Below are positions 29,181 through 38,348 of a DNA stretch of 64,000 bases, piece after piece. Both the position numbers and the translations under genes were made by a program. Origin of the DNA: Halolamina pelagica (GTDB lineage: Archaea; Halobacteriota; Halobacteria; Halobacteriales; Haloferacaceae); NCBI RefSeq assembly GCF_001307315.1, contig NZ_LGUC01000001.1, positions 992,001 through 1,056,000 of the forward strand. Reading direction: 5' to 3'. The notes beneath the pieces were generated by a model. The model was given only the letters and a program-made list of their open reading frames with translations. It was not told the DNA's origin and ran no database searches. How positions within the stretch are numbered: the stretch's first letter is position 1; every line of letters begins with the position of its first letter.

Positions 29181-29891
29181 ATGCGACTAGCACGGATCCA
29201 GACCGACGACGGCGTCGTCGCCGGCGAGTACGAGGACGGTGCGGTCGAAAGCGACGGCGAACGCTACGTGGTGGGCGAGGACGGCGATCTCGCCGCGCCG
29301 TGTGAGCCCTCGGCGCTCTACTGCATCGGGCGCAACTACGCCGAGACGCTGGAGCAGAAAGGGTACGAGCGCCCCGAGCAGCCGACGTTCTTCATCAAGC
29401 CGCCGGCGTCGGTGGTCTCCCACGAGGCGCCGATCCCGTACCCGACGTTCTCCGAGGAGGTGACGTACGCGGGCGAGCTGGTGGCGGTGATCGACGAGCA
29501 CTGTCGCGACCTCACGCCCGCGGAAGCCGAGGACGTGGTTCGGGGGTTCACCATCATGAACGACGTGGACGCGCTAGACCAGCCGGGGCTCACCTCGCGG
29601 AAGGCGTTCGACGGCTCCGGGCCGCTGGGGCCGTGGATCGAGACCGACGTGGACCCGCGGAGCCTCGACATGTACACCGAGATCAACGGCGAGCGCCGGC
29701 AGGCGGCGAACACGGAGCTGATGCTGTGGGGTCCCTACGAGCTGATCTCGTTCCTCTCCGAGCGGTTCACGTTCCGGCCCGGCGACGCCATCGCGTTCGG
29801 GAGCCCGGGGAACCCGGGGACGATCGAGCCGGGCGACGAGGTGGAGATCTGGTACGAGGGGGTCGGGACGCTGCGGAACACGGTCGAATAG
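29181..29891 (+). CDS. Fumarylacetoacetate hydrolase family protein
   Basis: 236 residues, FAH fold. Metal-binding acidic residues are in TYAGELVAVIDEHC and FTIMNDVDALDQ. Substrate motifs are LYCIGRNYAETLEQKGY, PTFFIKPPASVV and GSPGNPGTIEPGDEVEIWYEG. Family members hydrolyse or decarboxylate acylpyruvates and related diketo acids. It may form a unit with the upstream epimerase. A second, longer family member is at 35810-36631. Confidence 0.9.
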   Translation: MRLARIQTDDGVVAGEYEDGAVESDGERYVVGEDGDLAAPCEPSALYCIGRNYAETLEQKGYERPEQPTFFIKPPASVVSHEAPIPYPTFSEEVTYAGELVAVIDEHCRDLTPAEAEDVVRGFTIMNDVDALDQPGLTSRKAFDGSGPLGPWIETDVDPRSLDMYTEINGERRQAANTELMLWGPYELISFLSERFTFRPGDAIAFGSPGNPGTIEPGDEVEIWYEGVGTLRNTVE

Positions 29892-30387
29892 TCGGATGGG
29901 GAGGCAAGCTTCTCGGTGTCAGTAGTAGCGACAGCGACCGCATCGGCAACGGCATCTCGTTCGTAGCACACTTGCGACCGCCACGCGCCGGGAACGAGGT
30001 CCGGCGCAGTGCCGAATCCCCACCCCTCCCCCGCGGGCGCCGACAATCGGCGTCACCAGAAATCGGAGAGTTCTGGTTGGCAGCCGAGAGTCTTCGGCTC
30101 TCGGCGACGCCCCCGGGGCGTCCACCGCGACCGCAGCGCGGCCGCGGTGGCGCGCGACGTTAGCCCCTGCGTGGGCGAACGAGCGCGCGAGGGACGAGCG
30201 AGGGGGAACCCGAGCGAGTCGGCTCGGGAGGTTGTGGCCGCGGTGCTCGGCGGTGCGGTCACAAGTGGTCATGCTCACTCCGCGGTGACGTTCGCCGTCG
30301 CAGTCCGGAAGCCGCCGAAAGCGGGGTTCCGAACCCACACACCGTATAGCGCGGGCCTTATCAGTCCGAACCGTCCAGTTTTCGGTA
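29892..30387. other. 496-bp non-coding region with consecutive hairpins
   Basis: No convincing coding frame. From 30083 to 30289 there are seven inverted repeats in a row: 30083-30105 (CCGAGAG/CTCTCGG), 30106-30122 (GACGCCCC/GGGGCGTC), 30122-30150 (CCACCGCG/CGCGGTGG), 30150-30188 (nested GCGCGC, CGTT, GCCC stems), 30209-30228 (CCCGAGC/GCTCGGG), 30234-30262 (GTGGCCGC/GCGGTCAC with one G-T) and a weaker GTCA/TGAC at 30268-30289. Before 30083 I see nothing. The last 100 bases hold the NMD3 promoter; TATA-like elements are near 30345 and 30357. Confidence 0.55.
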
Positions 30388-31500
30388 ATGAGCAAGTCCG
30401 GCGAGTTCTGCCCTCGCTGCGGCGACGACGTGCCCGAGCGCCCCGAGCCGCTCCCCGGGGAGCCGCGGGACCGCGACGCCGCACTCTGTGACGCCTGCTA
30501 CTTCGAGCAGTTCGACCTCGTCGACGCGCCCGACCGGATCGAGGTGCTCGTCTGCTCGCGCTGTGGTGCGGTCCACCGCGGCAACCGCTGGGTCGACGTT
30601 GGCGCGAAAGACTACACCGACGTGGCCGTCGACGAGGTGGCCGAAGCCCTCGGGGTCCACCTCAAGGCCGAGCAGGTGCAGTGGGGCGTCGAGCCCGAAC
30701 AGGTCGACCAGAACACCATCCGCATGCACTGCACGTTCTCCGGGATCGTCCGCGGCACGCCCGTCGAGGAGCAGGTCGTGGTGCCCGTGAAAGTCTCGCG
30801 GGGCACTTGCAAGCGCTGTGGCCGCATCTCCGGCGGCGCCTACGCCGGCGAGGTGCAGGTCCGCGCCGACGAGCGCGAACCCACGAAGGCGGAGCGCGAG
30901 CGCGCCATGGAGATCGCCCACGAGATGGTCCAGGAGCGCGAGGCCGACGGCGACCGCGACGCGTTCGTCACCGAGGCGAAAGAAGTCGACGACGGCGCCG
31001 ACATCAAGCTCTCGACGAACAAGCTCGGCCGCGCGCTCTCGAAACGGCTGGTCGAGGAGTTCGGCGGCGACTTCGAGGAGTACGCCACCCTCGTCACCGA
31101 GGACTCCGACGGCAACGAGGTGTACCGCGTCACGTTCTCGGTCCGCCTGCCGCGCTATCGCCCGGACGAGATCATCGACCCCGAGGACGGCGACGGCCCG
31201 GTGCTCGTCACCTCGGTCCGCGGCAACCTCAAGGGGACGCGACTCGCCTCCGGCGAACGCTACGAGGCCCGGTTCGACGAGGAAGACGCCCCCGACGCGC
31301 TCCGACTCGGTGAGCGCGAGGAGGCCGTGGAGACCACCGTCGTCGCCGTCGAGGACGAGCACGCGGTACAGGTGCTCGACCCCGAGACGTTCGAGACGGT
31401 GAGCATCCCGCGGCCCGACTTCTTCGACACGAACGCCGACGAGGTGCTGGTGCTGAAGTCCCGCGCCGGCCTACACATGGTGCCCGGCGAGGACGCCTGA
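30388..31500 (+). CDS. nmd3: Archaeal NMD3 homologue
   Basis: 370 residues. In eukaryotes NMD3 binds the late 60S subunit for export; archaeal forms lack the nuclear shuttling tail and are thought to act in large-subunit maturation. The zinc-binding region is complete: CPRCGDDVPE, CDACYFEQF, CSRCGAVH and CKRCGRISGG give four CxxC-type pairs in the first 155 residues. The remaining part is the eIF5A-like and C-terminal beta domain. It starts at ATG 30388 after a long structured leader region. A 26-codon ORF follows 41 bases later. Confidence 0.93.
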   Translation: MSKSGEFCPRCGDDVPERPEPLPGEPRDRDAALCDACYFEQFDLVDAPDRIEVLVCSRCGAVHRGNRWVDVGAKDYTDVAVDEVAEALGVHLKAEQVQWGVEPEQVDQNTIRMHCTFSGIVRGTPVEEQVVVPVKVSRGTCKRCGRISGGAYAGEVQVRADEREPTKAERERAMEIAHEMVQEREADGDRDAFVTEAKEVDDGADIKLSTNKLGRALSKRLVEEFGGDFEEYATLVTEDSDGNEVYRVTFSVRLPRYRPDEIIDPEDGDGPVLVTSVRGNLKGTRLASGERYEARFDEEDAPDALRLGEREEAVETTVVAVEDEHAVQVLDPETFETVSIPRPDFFDTNADEVLVLKSRAGLHMVPGEDA

Positions 31501-31541
31501 TCGGCGACGGAAGTTAAGCCGCTGGCGCCGCTAGGTCGCGT

Positions 31542-31622
31542 ATGGAGTGGAAACAGGTGCTCGCCGTCGTGCTGACCGTCCTGATGCTCGGCTCCTCGTT
31601 CGCCTACGCGCTGGCGCTGTGA
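31542..31622 (+). CDS. 26-residue hydrophobic peptide
   Basis: ATG 31542 to TGA 31622 encodes MEWKQVLAVVLTVLMLGSSF plus six residues: a charged start and one 20-residue helix, like a micro membrane protein. Such tiny proteins are easily missed. The charged start, third-position GC and position after nmd3 support it; no homology can be checked here. Confidence 0.45.
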   Translation: MEWKQVLAVVLTVLMLGSSFAYALAL

Positions 31623-31631
31623 AACCCGGTT

Positions 31632-32450
31632 CTACGGCCGGTGCTCGCGGTTGATCGCGTCGAACACCCAGCCGAGGATCGGCCGACTCGATCCCGCAGG
31701 ACGCTCGACGGTTACGTCGTTCCACCGGTCGTAGCGGTAGCGCTGCCAGTCGGTGTCGTTGCCGTTGGCCGAGTAGATCGTTATCGCCCGCAGCCGACCC
31801 GAATCGGCGTCGACGGTCACGGTGACGTTGGCGTCGAACGACTCCGGCGGCGCCGAGGCGTTCGCAGACGTGCCGAGCAGCCGACTCGCGACCGTGTCGT
31901 TGTCGGTCCGCAGCCGGATCGTCCCGTTGGACTCCGAGACGGTCGTCTCGACGGCCGAGTCCGCGAGCGTCGCCGCCAGATCGCTCCGGTCGAGGCGATC
32001 CGCGCCTTCCCAGAGGTTCAGCGCCCGGGAGCGACTCCGGTCGGGCCCCTCGGGGAAGTCGTAGTACGTCGCGCTGACCGCGTCGGCGTACACGTCCGGG
32101 CCGCTGCCGAAGTATCCCTCGCCGTTGTCGGTGTCGAACTCCCGGTCGCTGCGCTCGACGGTGTAGCGCAGGAACACACAGCCGCCGTCGCGGCGCGTGA
32201 CGTTCTCCTGGTCACAGGGCGTGATCCAGTCCATCCGGTAGTCGTTGGTCGCCGTGGTGTTCAGCGCGTCCAGTGCGACCTGTTCCGGCGGCGCGTCGGT
32301 GTCGACGGTCCGGGGCTCCGGCGGCGAGTAGAACGGGTCGGCGACGCCGAGTGAGCCCATCAGCAGCGCGGTCAGTACGGCCGCGATCGCCATCCGGCGG
32401 AAGATGTCCTCGCCGAACCGTGCACGGATGGCGTCGGTGAGTCGGCTCAT
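31632..32450 (-). CDS. Membrane-anchored exported protein
   Basis: 272 residues. One helix near the N-terminus (MAIAAVLTALLMGSLGVADP), then a large extracytoplasmic domain with a Cys pair (ITPCDQENVTRRDGGCVFLR) and many N-x-S/T sequons (such as NTTA, NVTR, NGTI, NDTV). N-glycosylation is therefore likely. Its start overlaps the stop of the helicase upstream (ATGA at 32447-32450), so the two are translationally coupled. No function recognised. Confidence 0.72.
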   Translation of the reverse strand: MSRLTDAIRARFGEDIFRRMAIAAVLTALLMGSLGVADPFYSPPEPRTVDTDAPPEQVALDALNTTATNDYRMDWITPCDQENVTRRDGGCVFLRYTVERSDREFDTDNGEGYFGSGPDVYADAVSATYYDFPEGPDRSRSRALNLWEGADRLDRSDLAATLADSAVETTVSESNGTIRLRTDNDTVASRLLGTSANASAPPESFDANVTVTVDADSGRLRAITIYSANGNDTDWQRYRYDRWNDVTVERPAGSSRPILGWVFDAINREHRP

Positions 32451-34307
32451 CCGTCACCCCAAACATCCGAGAGGGGATGGTTCTCACGCTTTGCCGCCTC
32501 CGCCTCGGTCTTGTTCGCCGGCGCGTCGCCGCCCGAACTGGACGAACGCGTCGACGACGATCCCGAGGACGACGAGGTCGTCGAGCCGCCGGACTGGCGG
32601 CTGGCGCCCCGCCCGGACCACCCCGACGAGCGCGCGTTCGGGCTGGCGTCGACGCCCGCGAGCGCGGCCGCGGGGTCGGCCGCGGGCAGCGTCGGCGTCG
32701 AGAGGCGGTCGACCTGCTCCTGGAACCACCCCGGGATGTCGGTGCTCGCGCGGTCGAACAGCTCCAGGAGGGAGTCGTCCGCGAGGTAGGTCGCGCCGTA
32801 GTCCTCCGGCGAGCGGACGACCCGGCCGCAGGCCTGGATCACGGTTCTGAGGGCGGCGCGGTAGTACCACGCCCACTGCCCCTCCTCCAGTCGCTGTTCG
32901 ACGCGTGAGTCCTTCGTGTTGAGGTACGGCGCCTTGCAGAGCACCTGCCAGCGACAGAGGTCGCCCTCCAGATTCAGGGCCTCCTCCATCTTGACTGAGA
33001 GGAACAGCTCGGGCTCGTCGCTGGCTTTCCACGCCTCGAGCTGGGCGTCACGGTTCTCCCGGTCGTGGACGCGCACCCGGCCGGCGACGCCCAGTTCGGC
33101 GAGCCGCTCCGTGAGCCGCTCCTGGATCCCGTAGGAGTGGCAGTGGACCAGCCCCTTCTCGTCGGCGTGTTTCGCCATCAGCCGGACGACCAGATCGGCG
33201 ATCTTGGGGAGCGTCTCGTCGCGGTGCTCGTAGGTCATCTTCCCCTGGGTGGTGTCGTACAGCGGGCGGTTCTCGACGGGGAACGTGTGGCCGACCTCGA
33301 CGAGGGCGACGTTCTCGGGGTCGAGCCCGACGCCGCGGCAGAACGCCTCCTTGTTGAGGATCGTCGCCGACAGCAGCGCGAACTTCGAGCCGCGGTCCCA
33401 GACGGTGTGCTTGAGGTACTTCGCGGGGTCGAGCGGCTTGATCGAGATGGCGCCGCCGGCGCCCTCGGGCTGGTCGACGACCCACGTCGTCGGCGAATTT
33501 GGGTCGCGGTAGTCCTCCGCGAAGTAGGCGAGCTCGCTGATCAGCTCCTGCAGGCGGTCCCGGCGGGCGGCCTCCTCGGGCGTGAGTTCGGGCTTGGCGA
33601 GCAGTCCGTCCTTCTCGGCCTCGCAGCGCTCGAGCAGCTGTTCGGCGAACCGGACGGCGCCCTCGACGGGATCGCCGGTGGCCGCGGTCACGTCCGGCAC
33701 GTTCACGTCGTCCCAGACCGGCACGCGCCGGGGGAGAGCTCGACGGCCGCGTACATCTCCGCCCACTCCGCGAGCCCGTGGGCCTCGTCGACGACGACCA
33801 CGTCGCGCATCCGGAACACGTCGCTGCCGGCGGTCTGCATGAAGTACGCGAGCGTCATCGCCGCGATGGGTTGGTTCGACGCGATCGCGCGATCGGAGAA
33901 GTACGGACAGCGGTGGCGAACCGTGCAGTCGAACCCCTTCTTGCGCACGCAGGGGGCCTGATCGACCGGCGTGTCGTGCTCGCCGGGGAGGATGCAGTCG
34001 TAGTTGTTCTTCCCCGGATCACCCGGAAGTCGTCGAGCAGGTCGTCGGCCTCCACGTCGTCGAGCTGGCTGACCTGCGGCGTGGTGTAGTAGGCGCCGGT
34101 GGGCTGGGCGGGGTCGGCTTCGGCGACGGTCCGGGCCGCACCCATGATCGAGCGCGCGAGGAGGGACTTGCCGCTGCCCGTCGGCGCGCGCACGAGCACG
34201 ACATCGTTCCCGGCTGCGAACGCGTCGCGGATGTCCGCGAGCGCCCGCTCCTGGTTGCCGCGGTAGGAGGGCGCGGGGAACGACTCCGGGATGCGGGCGG
34301 GCTCCAC
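32447..34307 (-). CDS. XPD/Rad3-like superfamily 2 DNA helicase (frameshifts at 33730-33734 and 34012-34015)
   Basis: About 620 residues from GTG 34305-34307. Motif I is VLVRAPTGSGKSLLARSI and motif II is VVVVDEAHGLAEW. Between them four cysteines (CILPGE, APCVRKKGF, DCTVRHRC) suit the Fe-S cluster of the XPD family. Motif VI is VIQACGRVVRSPEDYG. The C-terminus is a Ser-rich tail. Break 1: CCGGGGAAG needs one G for VIRGKNNYDC. Break 2: TCTCCCCCGGC needs one C for ELSPRRVPVWDDV. Acts in repair or restart of forks, 5'-3' polarity by family. Overlaps the coupled membrane protein downstream. Confidence 0.88.
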
Positions 34308-34384
34308 TCTGTGTAGTGGTACGCGGTCGGGCGGATGAATGTAGCGCTCCGACGTGGTGGGGCGGACGACCCGGGCCAGCGGGA

Positions 34385-35340
34385 TCAGGACTCCGCCGTC
34401 CCGGCGTTCAGGAACGCCTCGTCGATCGTCCGGGTGAAGGTGTCGCCGTCGACGGTCAGGCGGATCTCCACCTCGAGCGGCGAGTGCGACCGGACGACCG
34501 TCTCGTAGTTCGAGATCGCGTTGAGGTAGGCGGTGACGGAGTCGGGGTTCATCGGGTTCAGCCCGTGGTTCGTCATGAACGCCAGGAACTCCGTCTCCGC
34601 GAACAGCGCCATGAGCACGCCGCCCGCGGCCTCGTAGTTGCAGTTCGTACACGCGGAGCCGAACACGACCGACCGCCGGCGCCCGCAGTCCGAACAGACA
34701 CCCCCGTCGGCGCCGTGGTCGTCGCAGGCCTCGACCGTGCGCTCGGTCCGGGCCGAGCACCGGGGGCAGATCCCCGTACTCGCCGTGACGAACTCGGTCT
34801 GCCCGAGGCTGAACGCCGCCCGCAACACCTCGTCGGCGTCCCGTCCGTCCAACCCCGCCGGCGGGAGCGGCATCCCGCCGAGCCAGCCGTACCCCGGCGG
34901 GATCTCGGCTTCGGCCGGCGCGTGCCCAGCGTCGTACGCGCCGCTGCACTCGGGACAGAACACGTCGACCTGCTCCTGTCGGTACCGAACCTCGACAGGC
35001 GCCCCGCAGTAGTGGCAGTCCTCGTCGACCGGCGTCGGCTCCATCACGGGCGTCTCCGTCACCGTGCCCGAGAGGACTGCCTCGACCACACGCTCGCCGG
35101 CCTGCCGGAGGCGGTACCCCTCCTCGGTCTTGCCGACGAAGTGGCCGACAAGCTCCCCGAGGTGGTAGTTGAACTGGCCGGAGTCGCGAACGTCCACCGC
35201 GTCGCGGAGTTCGGAGAACGAGAGCGGGCGGTCGGCGTCACCTAGCCGTCGGACGATGTCGAGTCGGATCTCGCTGCCCAGGGTCGAGAACGCGTCGTCC
35301 GGCGGGACGCCGCCGAGTCCGGGTCGGGTCCGGAAGCCAT
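34385..35340 (-). CDS. Winged-helix regulator with zinc ribbons (frameshift near 35321-35323)
   Basis: About 318 residues. An ArsR-like winged helix occupies residues 20-90 (AFSTLGSEIRLDIVRRLG, FNYHLGELVGHFVGKTEEGY). A zinc ribbon follows (CHYCGAPVEV, FCPECSG), then a second set of CxxC pairs (CPRCSART, CSDCGRRRS, CTNCNYE). The C-terminal half resembles an effector domain. No in-frame start precedes the winged helix; ATG 35338-35340 (MASGPDP) joins it if one C is restored in the GACCCGG stretch. A TTTTCAAA element about 30 bases upstream supports that start. A DNA-binding regulator; target unknown. Confidence 0.8.
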
Positions 35341-35356
35341 ACCCACTCGTTGGCTG

Positions 35357-35723
35357 TCACGTTTGAAAAGAGTTCGCGGCGGTCGGTTCCACCGGAGCCC
35401 GGGGGAACACCGCCCGCGTCGCCGTTACCGGGCCGGCCCCCGGCGGGCGGCGTCGACGCCTCGGTGTCGGGGTTCCTCCCACGTATAGTGGTCGGCGTCT
35501 CGCCGACGATGCGGCCGGGCACCTCGTACCTGCCAGCTGCGGCACCGACGGCGACGCCCGCCACGCCGGCCGCGACTGTCGGGGCCTGTATCGCCCAGAC
35601 GGCGGCGAACACGACGGCGGGAACGACGACGGCAGCCACGAAGGCGCCGTCCTTGGGGTGAGCGTCGATCGTCGGGTCTGTACTACCGTGGGGGGATGGG
35701 TTGTGGTCCGTCACGTCTACCAC
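35357..35723 (-). CDS. Small membrane protein, 3' end uncertain
   Basis: The start MVDVTDHNPSPHGSTDPTID is followed by one or two helices (AFVAAVVVPAVVFAAVWAI and VAAGVAGVAVGAAAG) and a Gly/Pro-rich tail. In the sequence as given the frame stays open to 35238, overlapping the regulator by 103 bases and its promoter. A shift in the run of five C near 35402 would instead end it at the TGA at 35357. I prefer the shorter form but cannot prove it. Confidence 0.5.
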
Positions 35724-35809
35724 GTGGCTACCCGGCCCAAAAAGTGTAATCAGAACTATGTTTCTGTTCGCGATCGAACCGAAGATCGCTACTGTACGAT
35801 CGCTGTCAG

Positions 35810-36631
35810 TTATCGGGTCACGTCCGCCGCGACGCCGCCGAACCCGTCGACCTCCGCACGCACGTGCGAGCCGGGTTCGATGACGCCCGCGCCGGGCGTG
35901 CCGGTCGAGATCACGTCGCCCGGCTGCAGCGTCATCACGTCGGAGTGATACGCCACGAGCTCCCGGGGCGAGAACGTCATGTTCCCGACGACGTTCTCCG
36001 CGATCGTCTCGCCGTCGATCACGGTGCGAACGGTCGTGTCAGCGAGGTCGGCCCCGGGTTCGGGCATCGCGATGTGGGGACCGAACACGAGGAACGTGTC
36101 GAAGCTCTTCGAGCGCGTCAGGAACCTCGGGTTGCGCTGGAGGATGTCCTCGGCGGTCATGTCGATCACCGGCACGTAGCCGGCGATCACGTCGTCGGCG
36201 TCCGCGGCGTCGACGTTCCGGCAGGTCCGTCCGATCACGACCGCGAGTTCGGCCTCGGCGGTCACGCGGTCGCTGATCTCGGCGGGCGGGAGGCGGATGG
36301 GGCCGCCCGGCCCGGTCGCGGCCGTCGTCGGCTTGAAGAAGCTCGCCGGCTCCTCGGGCGCGTCCTCCGAGAGGTCGCCGGCGTGTTCGACGTAGTTGAG
36401 GCCGATGCCGAACAGCTTCCCCGGCTCCGCGACGGGGGCGCCGAGGGAGTAGTTCCCGCGAGGGGTTCGCTCGGCGGTTGCGTCGTCGGCGCCCGGGAGC
36501 GTCCCGGCGGCCGCTGCGGGCAGCGCGTCGCGGACGCTCGTGTGCTCTGGTACAGCCGCCTCGAGCGGGACGACGCCGTCGTCGTCGCCCAGCAGCGCGT
36601 CGCCGTCGGCGGTTCGTGCGAGGTACCGCAT
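35810..36631 (-). CDS. Fumarylacetoacetate hydrolase family protein (long form)
   Basis: 273 residues from ATG 36629-36631 (MRYLARTADGDALLGDDDG), the usual start of this family; an upstream ATG at 36704-36706 would add 25 residues. Catalytic-core motifs are FGIGLNYVEHAG, PASFFKPTTAATGP, AEAELAVVIGRTCRNVD (metal ligands), GYVPVIDMTAEDILQRNPR and STGTPGAGVIEPGSHV. Likely acts on a 2-oxo or acylpyruvate substrate in aromatic or sugar-acid breakdown. Divergent from the RecA-like gene. Confidence 0.88.
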   Translation of the reverse strand: MRYLARTADGDALLGDDDGVVPLEAAVPEHTSVRDALPAAAAGTLPGADDATAERTPRGNYSLGAPVAEPGKLFGIGLNYVEHAGDLSEDAPEEPASFFKPTTAATGPGGPIRLPPAEISDRVTAEAELAVVIGRTCRNVDAADADDVIAGYVPVIDMTAEDILQRNPRFLTRSKSFDTFLVFGPHIAMPEPGADLADTTVRTVIDGETIAENVVGNMTFSPRELVAYHSDVMTLQPGDVISTGTPGAGVIEPGSHVRAEVDGFGGVAADVTR

Positions 36632-36773
36632 CAGCGCCACCCCCCAGCGTCGGGTCAGCGGTTCGTAGAGCAGTCGCCATACCTCGTCACTGGCACGTAC
36701 CTTCATCAACGTCCCGACTGCCGACGGGTGAACAGGGAACAGCGTTTTGTGGTCTCCCCGAGAGGTGGGCGTA

Positions 36774-37417
36774 TGAGAATGGAGGAGCCCACCTCCCAGA
36801 CCCTGGACTCCGCCATCCCGATCGCCGAGCTCGCGGTGGGTCGGAGCGTGCTGGTGCGCGGCCCCGCGATGTCCGGGAAGTACGACCTGCTCCTCCGGCT
36901 GCTCGACGCCCTCGCGGACTGCGGGCTGCTCGTCTCCACCAGCCGGCAGGCGACCGGCGCCCGCGAGGATTTCGCCGACTACGGCGACCCCGACTGCTTC
37001 GGCATCGTCGACTGCGCGAGCCGCGCCCAGGGGCGTGACGGCGACGAGAACGGGCTCGTTCGCTACGCCTCCTCGCCGAAGAACCTCACCGAAGTCGGCG
37101 TGAAGTTCACCGATCTGGTCGATTCGGTTCAGGCCGACGCCGACCACGCCGCCGTCGGCGTCCACTCGGTGTCGGAGCTACTGATGTACTGGGAGACCGA
37201 GCGGGTCTACCAGTTCCTCCGCGTGCTGCTCGCGGAGGCGAAGGGGCTCGACTGGCCCGCCGTCGCCGTCATCGACGACGACGCCGCGACCGAGCAGGCG
37301 GTCACCACGCTCACCCAGCCGTTCGACGCCGTGATCACCACCCGGCGCGACGACGACGGACGGGCGTTCCGCTACCAGGAGTCGCGACGGGAGCCCACCG
37401 ACTGGGTCGCGTTCTGA
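36774..37417 (+). CDS. RecA/KaiC-like P-loop protein of haloarchaeal type
   Basis: 214 residues from ATG 36774 (MRMEEPTSQTLDSAIPIAEL; ATG 36780 is possible). A degenerate Walker A (VLVRGPAMSGKYDLLLRLLD) and a Walker B-like end (WPAVAVIDDDA) place it with small haloarchaeal P-loop proteins of the HTR-like/DUF7504 type. Their role is not established; links to signal transduction have been suggested from gene context. No methyl-accepting or kinase gene is adjacent. Confidence 0.7.
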
Positions 37418-37466
37418 GGCCGGCCGAGTCGCCCCACTTTTGGCCCCGCCTCGCGAATCGTCGCCG

Positions 37467-37802
37467 ATGGCCGAGTTCGACCCCGAAACGTTCGAGGAGG
37501 AGAAGTACACCGACCACTTCACCGAGCTCCAGCGCGCGTACAAGAACGCGTTCGAGACGATGAGCGAGCACCACGACTCGGACCTGATCCACGTGATCGA
37601 CCAGCAGGTGCTCAACGAGTCCGAGCCCCACTTCGTCGACGGCGCCTTCGAGGTCGAACTCCCCGAGAACCCCGCAGACCGCGTCACGGCAGTGAGCGTC
37701 GACCCCGAGACGCTGCACGAGACGCTGGAGCAGTACACCGACGTGATCGCCGCCGAACTCCACCAGCTGTTGGGCGTCGAACAGCCCGAAACCGACGGCT
37801 GA
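37467..37802 (+). CDS. Small conserved haloarchaeal protein (DUF5783-like)
   Basis: 111 residues, acidic and helical, start MAEFDPETFEEEKYTDHFTE, with IHVIDQQVLNESEPHFVDG in the middle. I recall this as a family conserved through haloarchaea without known function; the exact family number is from memory. Fifty bases after the P-loop gene, same strand. Confidence 0.7.
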   Translation: MAEFDPETFEEEKYTDHFTELQRAYKNAFETMSEHHDSDLIHVIDQQVLNESEPHFVDGAFEVELPENPADRVTAVSVDPETLHETLEQYTDVIAAELHQLLGVEQPETDG

Positions 37803-37871
37803 GCCGGCTATCGAACGTGTTCGGGGTGACCCGAACCAAAGGCATAAGCCGCCCGCTCGCCAAGCCGAAGT

Positions 37872-38249
37872 ATGAGCACGGAGAGCCAGTCCGGCGACGA
37901 CGACCTTCGCGAGCGCGTCAGCAACTTCCTGCGACGCAACTTCCCGCAGATCCAGATGCACGGCGGTTCGTCCTCGATCACCCACCTCGACCGCGAGGCG
38001 GGCGAAGTACACATCCAGCTCGGCGGCGCGTGTTCGGGCTGCGGTATCTCCCCGATGACGATCCAGGCGATCAAGTCCCGGATGGTCAAGGAGATCCCCG
38101 AGATCGAGACGGTACAGGCCGACACCGGGATGAGCGCCGGCGCCGACGGCGACCTCGGCGGCACCGGCGGCAGCAGCATGAGCCCCTCCTTCCCGGGCGA
38201 GGGCGACGACGACGGCGAGGACGACGAAGGTCCGCAGGCTCCGTTCTAA
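37872..38249 (+). CDS. NifU C-terminal domain protein
   Basis: 125 residues. NifU-like scaffold domain with the Fe-S binding CxxC in GACSGCGISPMTIQAIK, preceded by QMHGGSSSITHLD. It carries nascent Fe-S clusters to apoproteins. The C-terminal 35 residues are a Gly/Asp-rich disordered tail. Fe-S clients in the same window include the two ferredoxins, the Rad3-like helicase and ABCE1, but none is in an operon with it. Confidence 0.9.
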   Translation: MSTESQSGDDDLRERVSNFLRRNFPQIQMHGGSSSITHLDREAGEVHIQLGGACSGCGISPMTIQAIKSRMVKEIPEIETVQADTGMSAGADGDLGGTGGSSMSPSFPGEGDDDGEDDEGPQAPF

Positions 38250-38348
38250 CTCGCTCCCGTTCAGTTCCCGTGTTTTCAGCCGCCTAGCCGCGGCACTGGC
38301 GTTCTCGGACTACCACGCCTTTTTGCCCCGGAGCCCCAACCGACGCCC

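Noticed and set aside
29892-30290. RNase P RNA or SRP RNA in the hairpin region
   Set aside because: The conserved core segments of those RNAs are not present; the hairpins are simple and adjacent, without the expected long-range pairing.
30009-30491. Coding frame across the hairpin region into nmd3
   Set aside because: Its translation is Arg/Pro-rich and runs out of frame into nmd3; composition does not fit a haloarchaeal protein.
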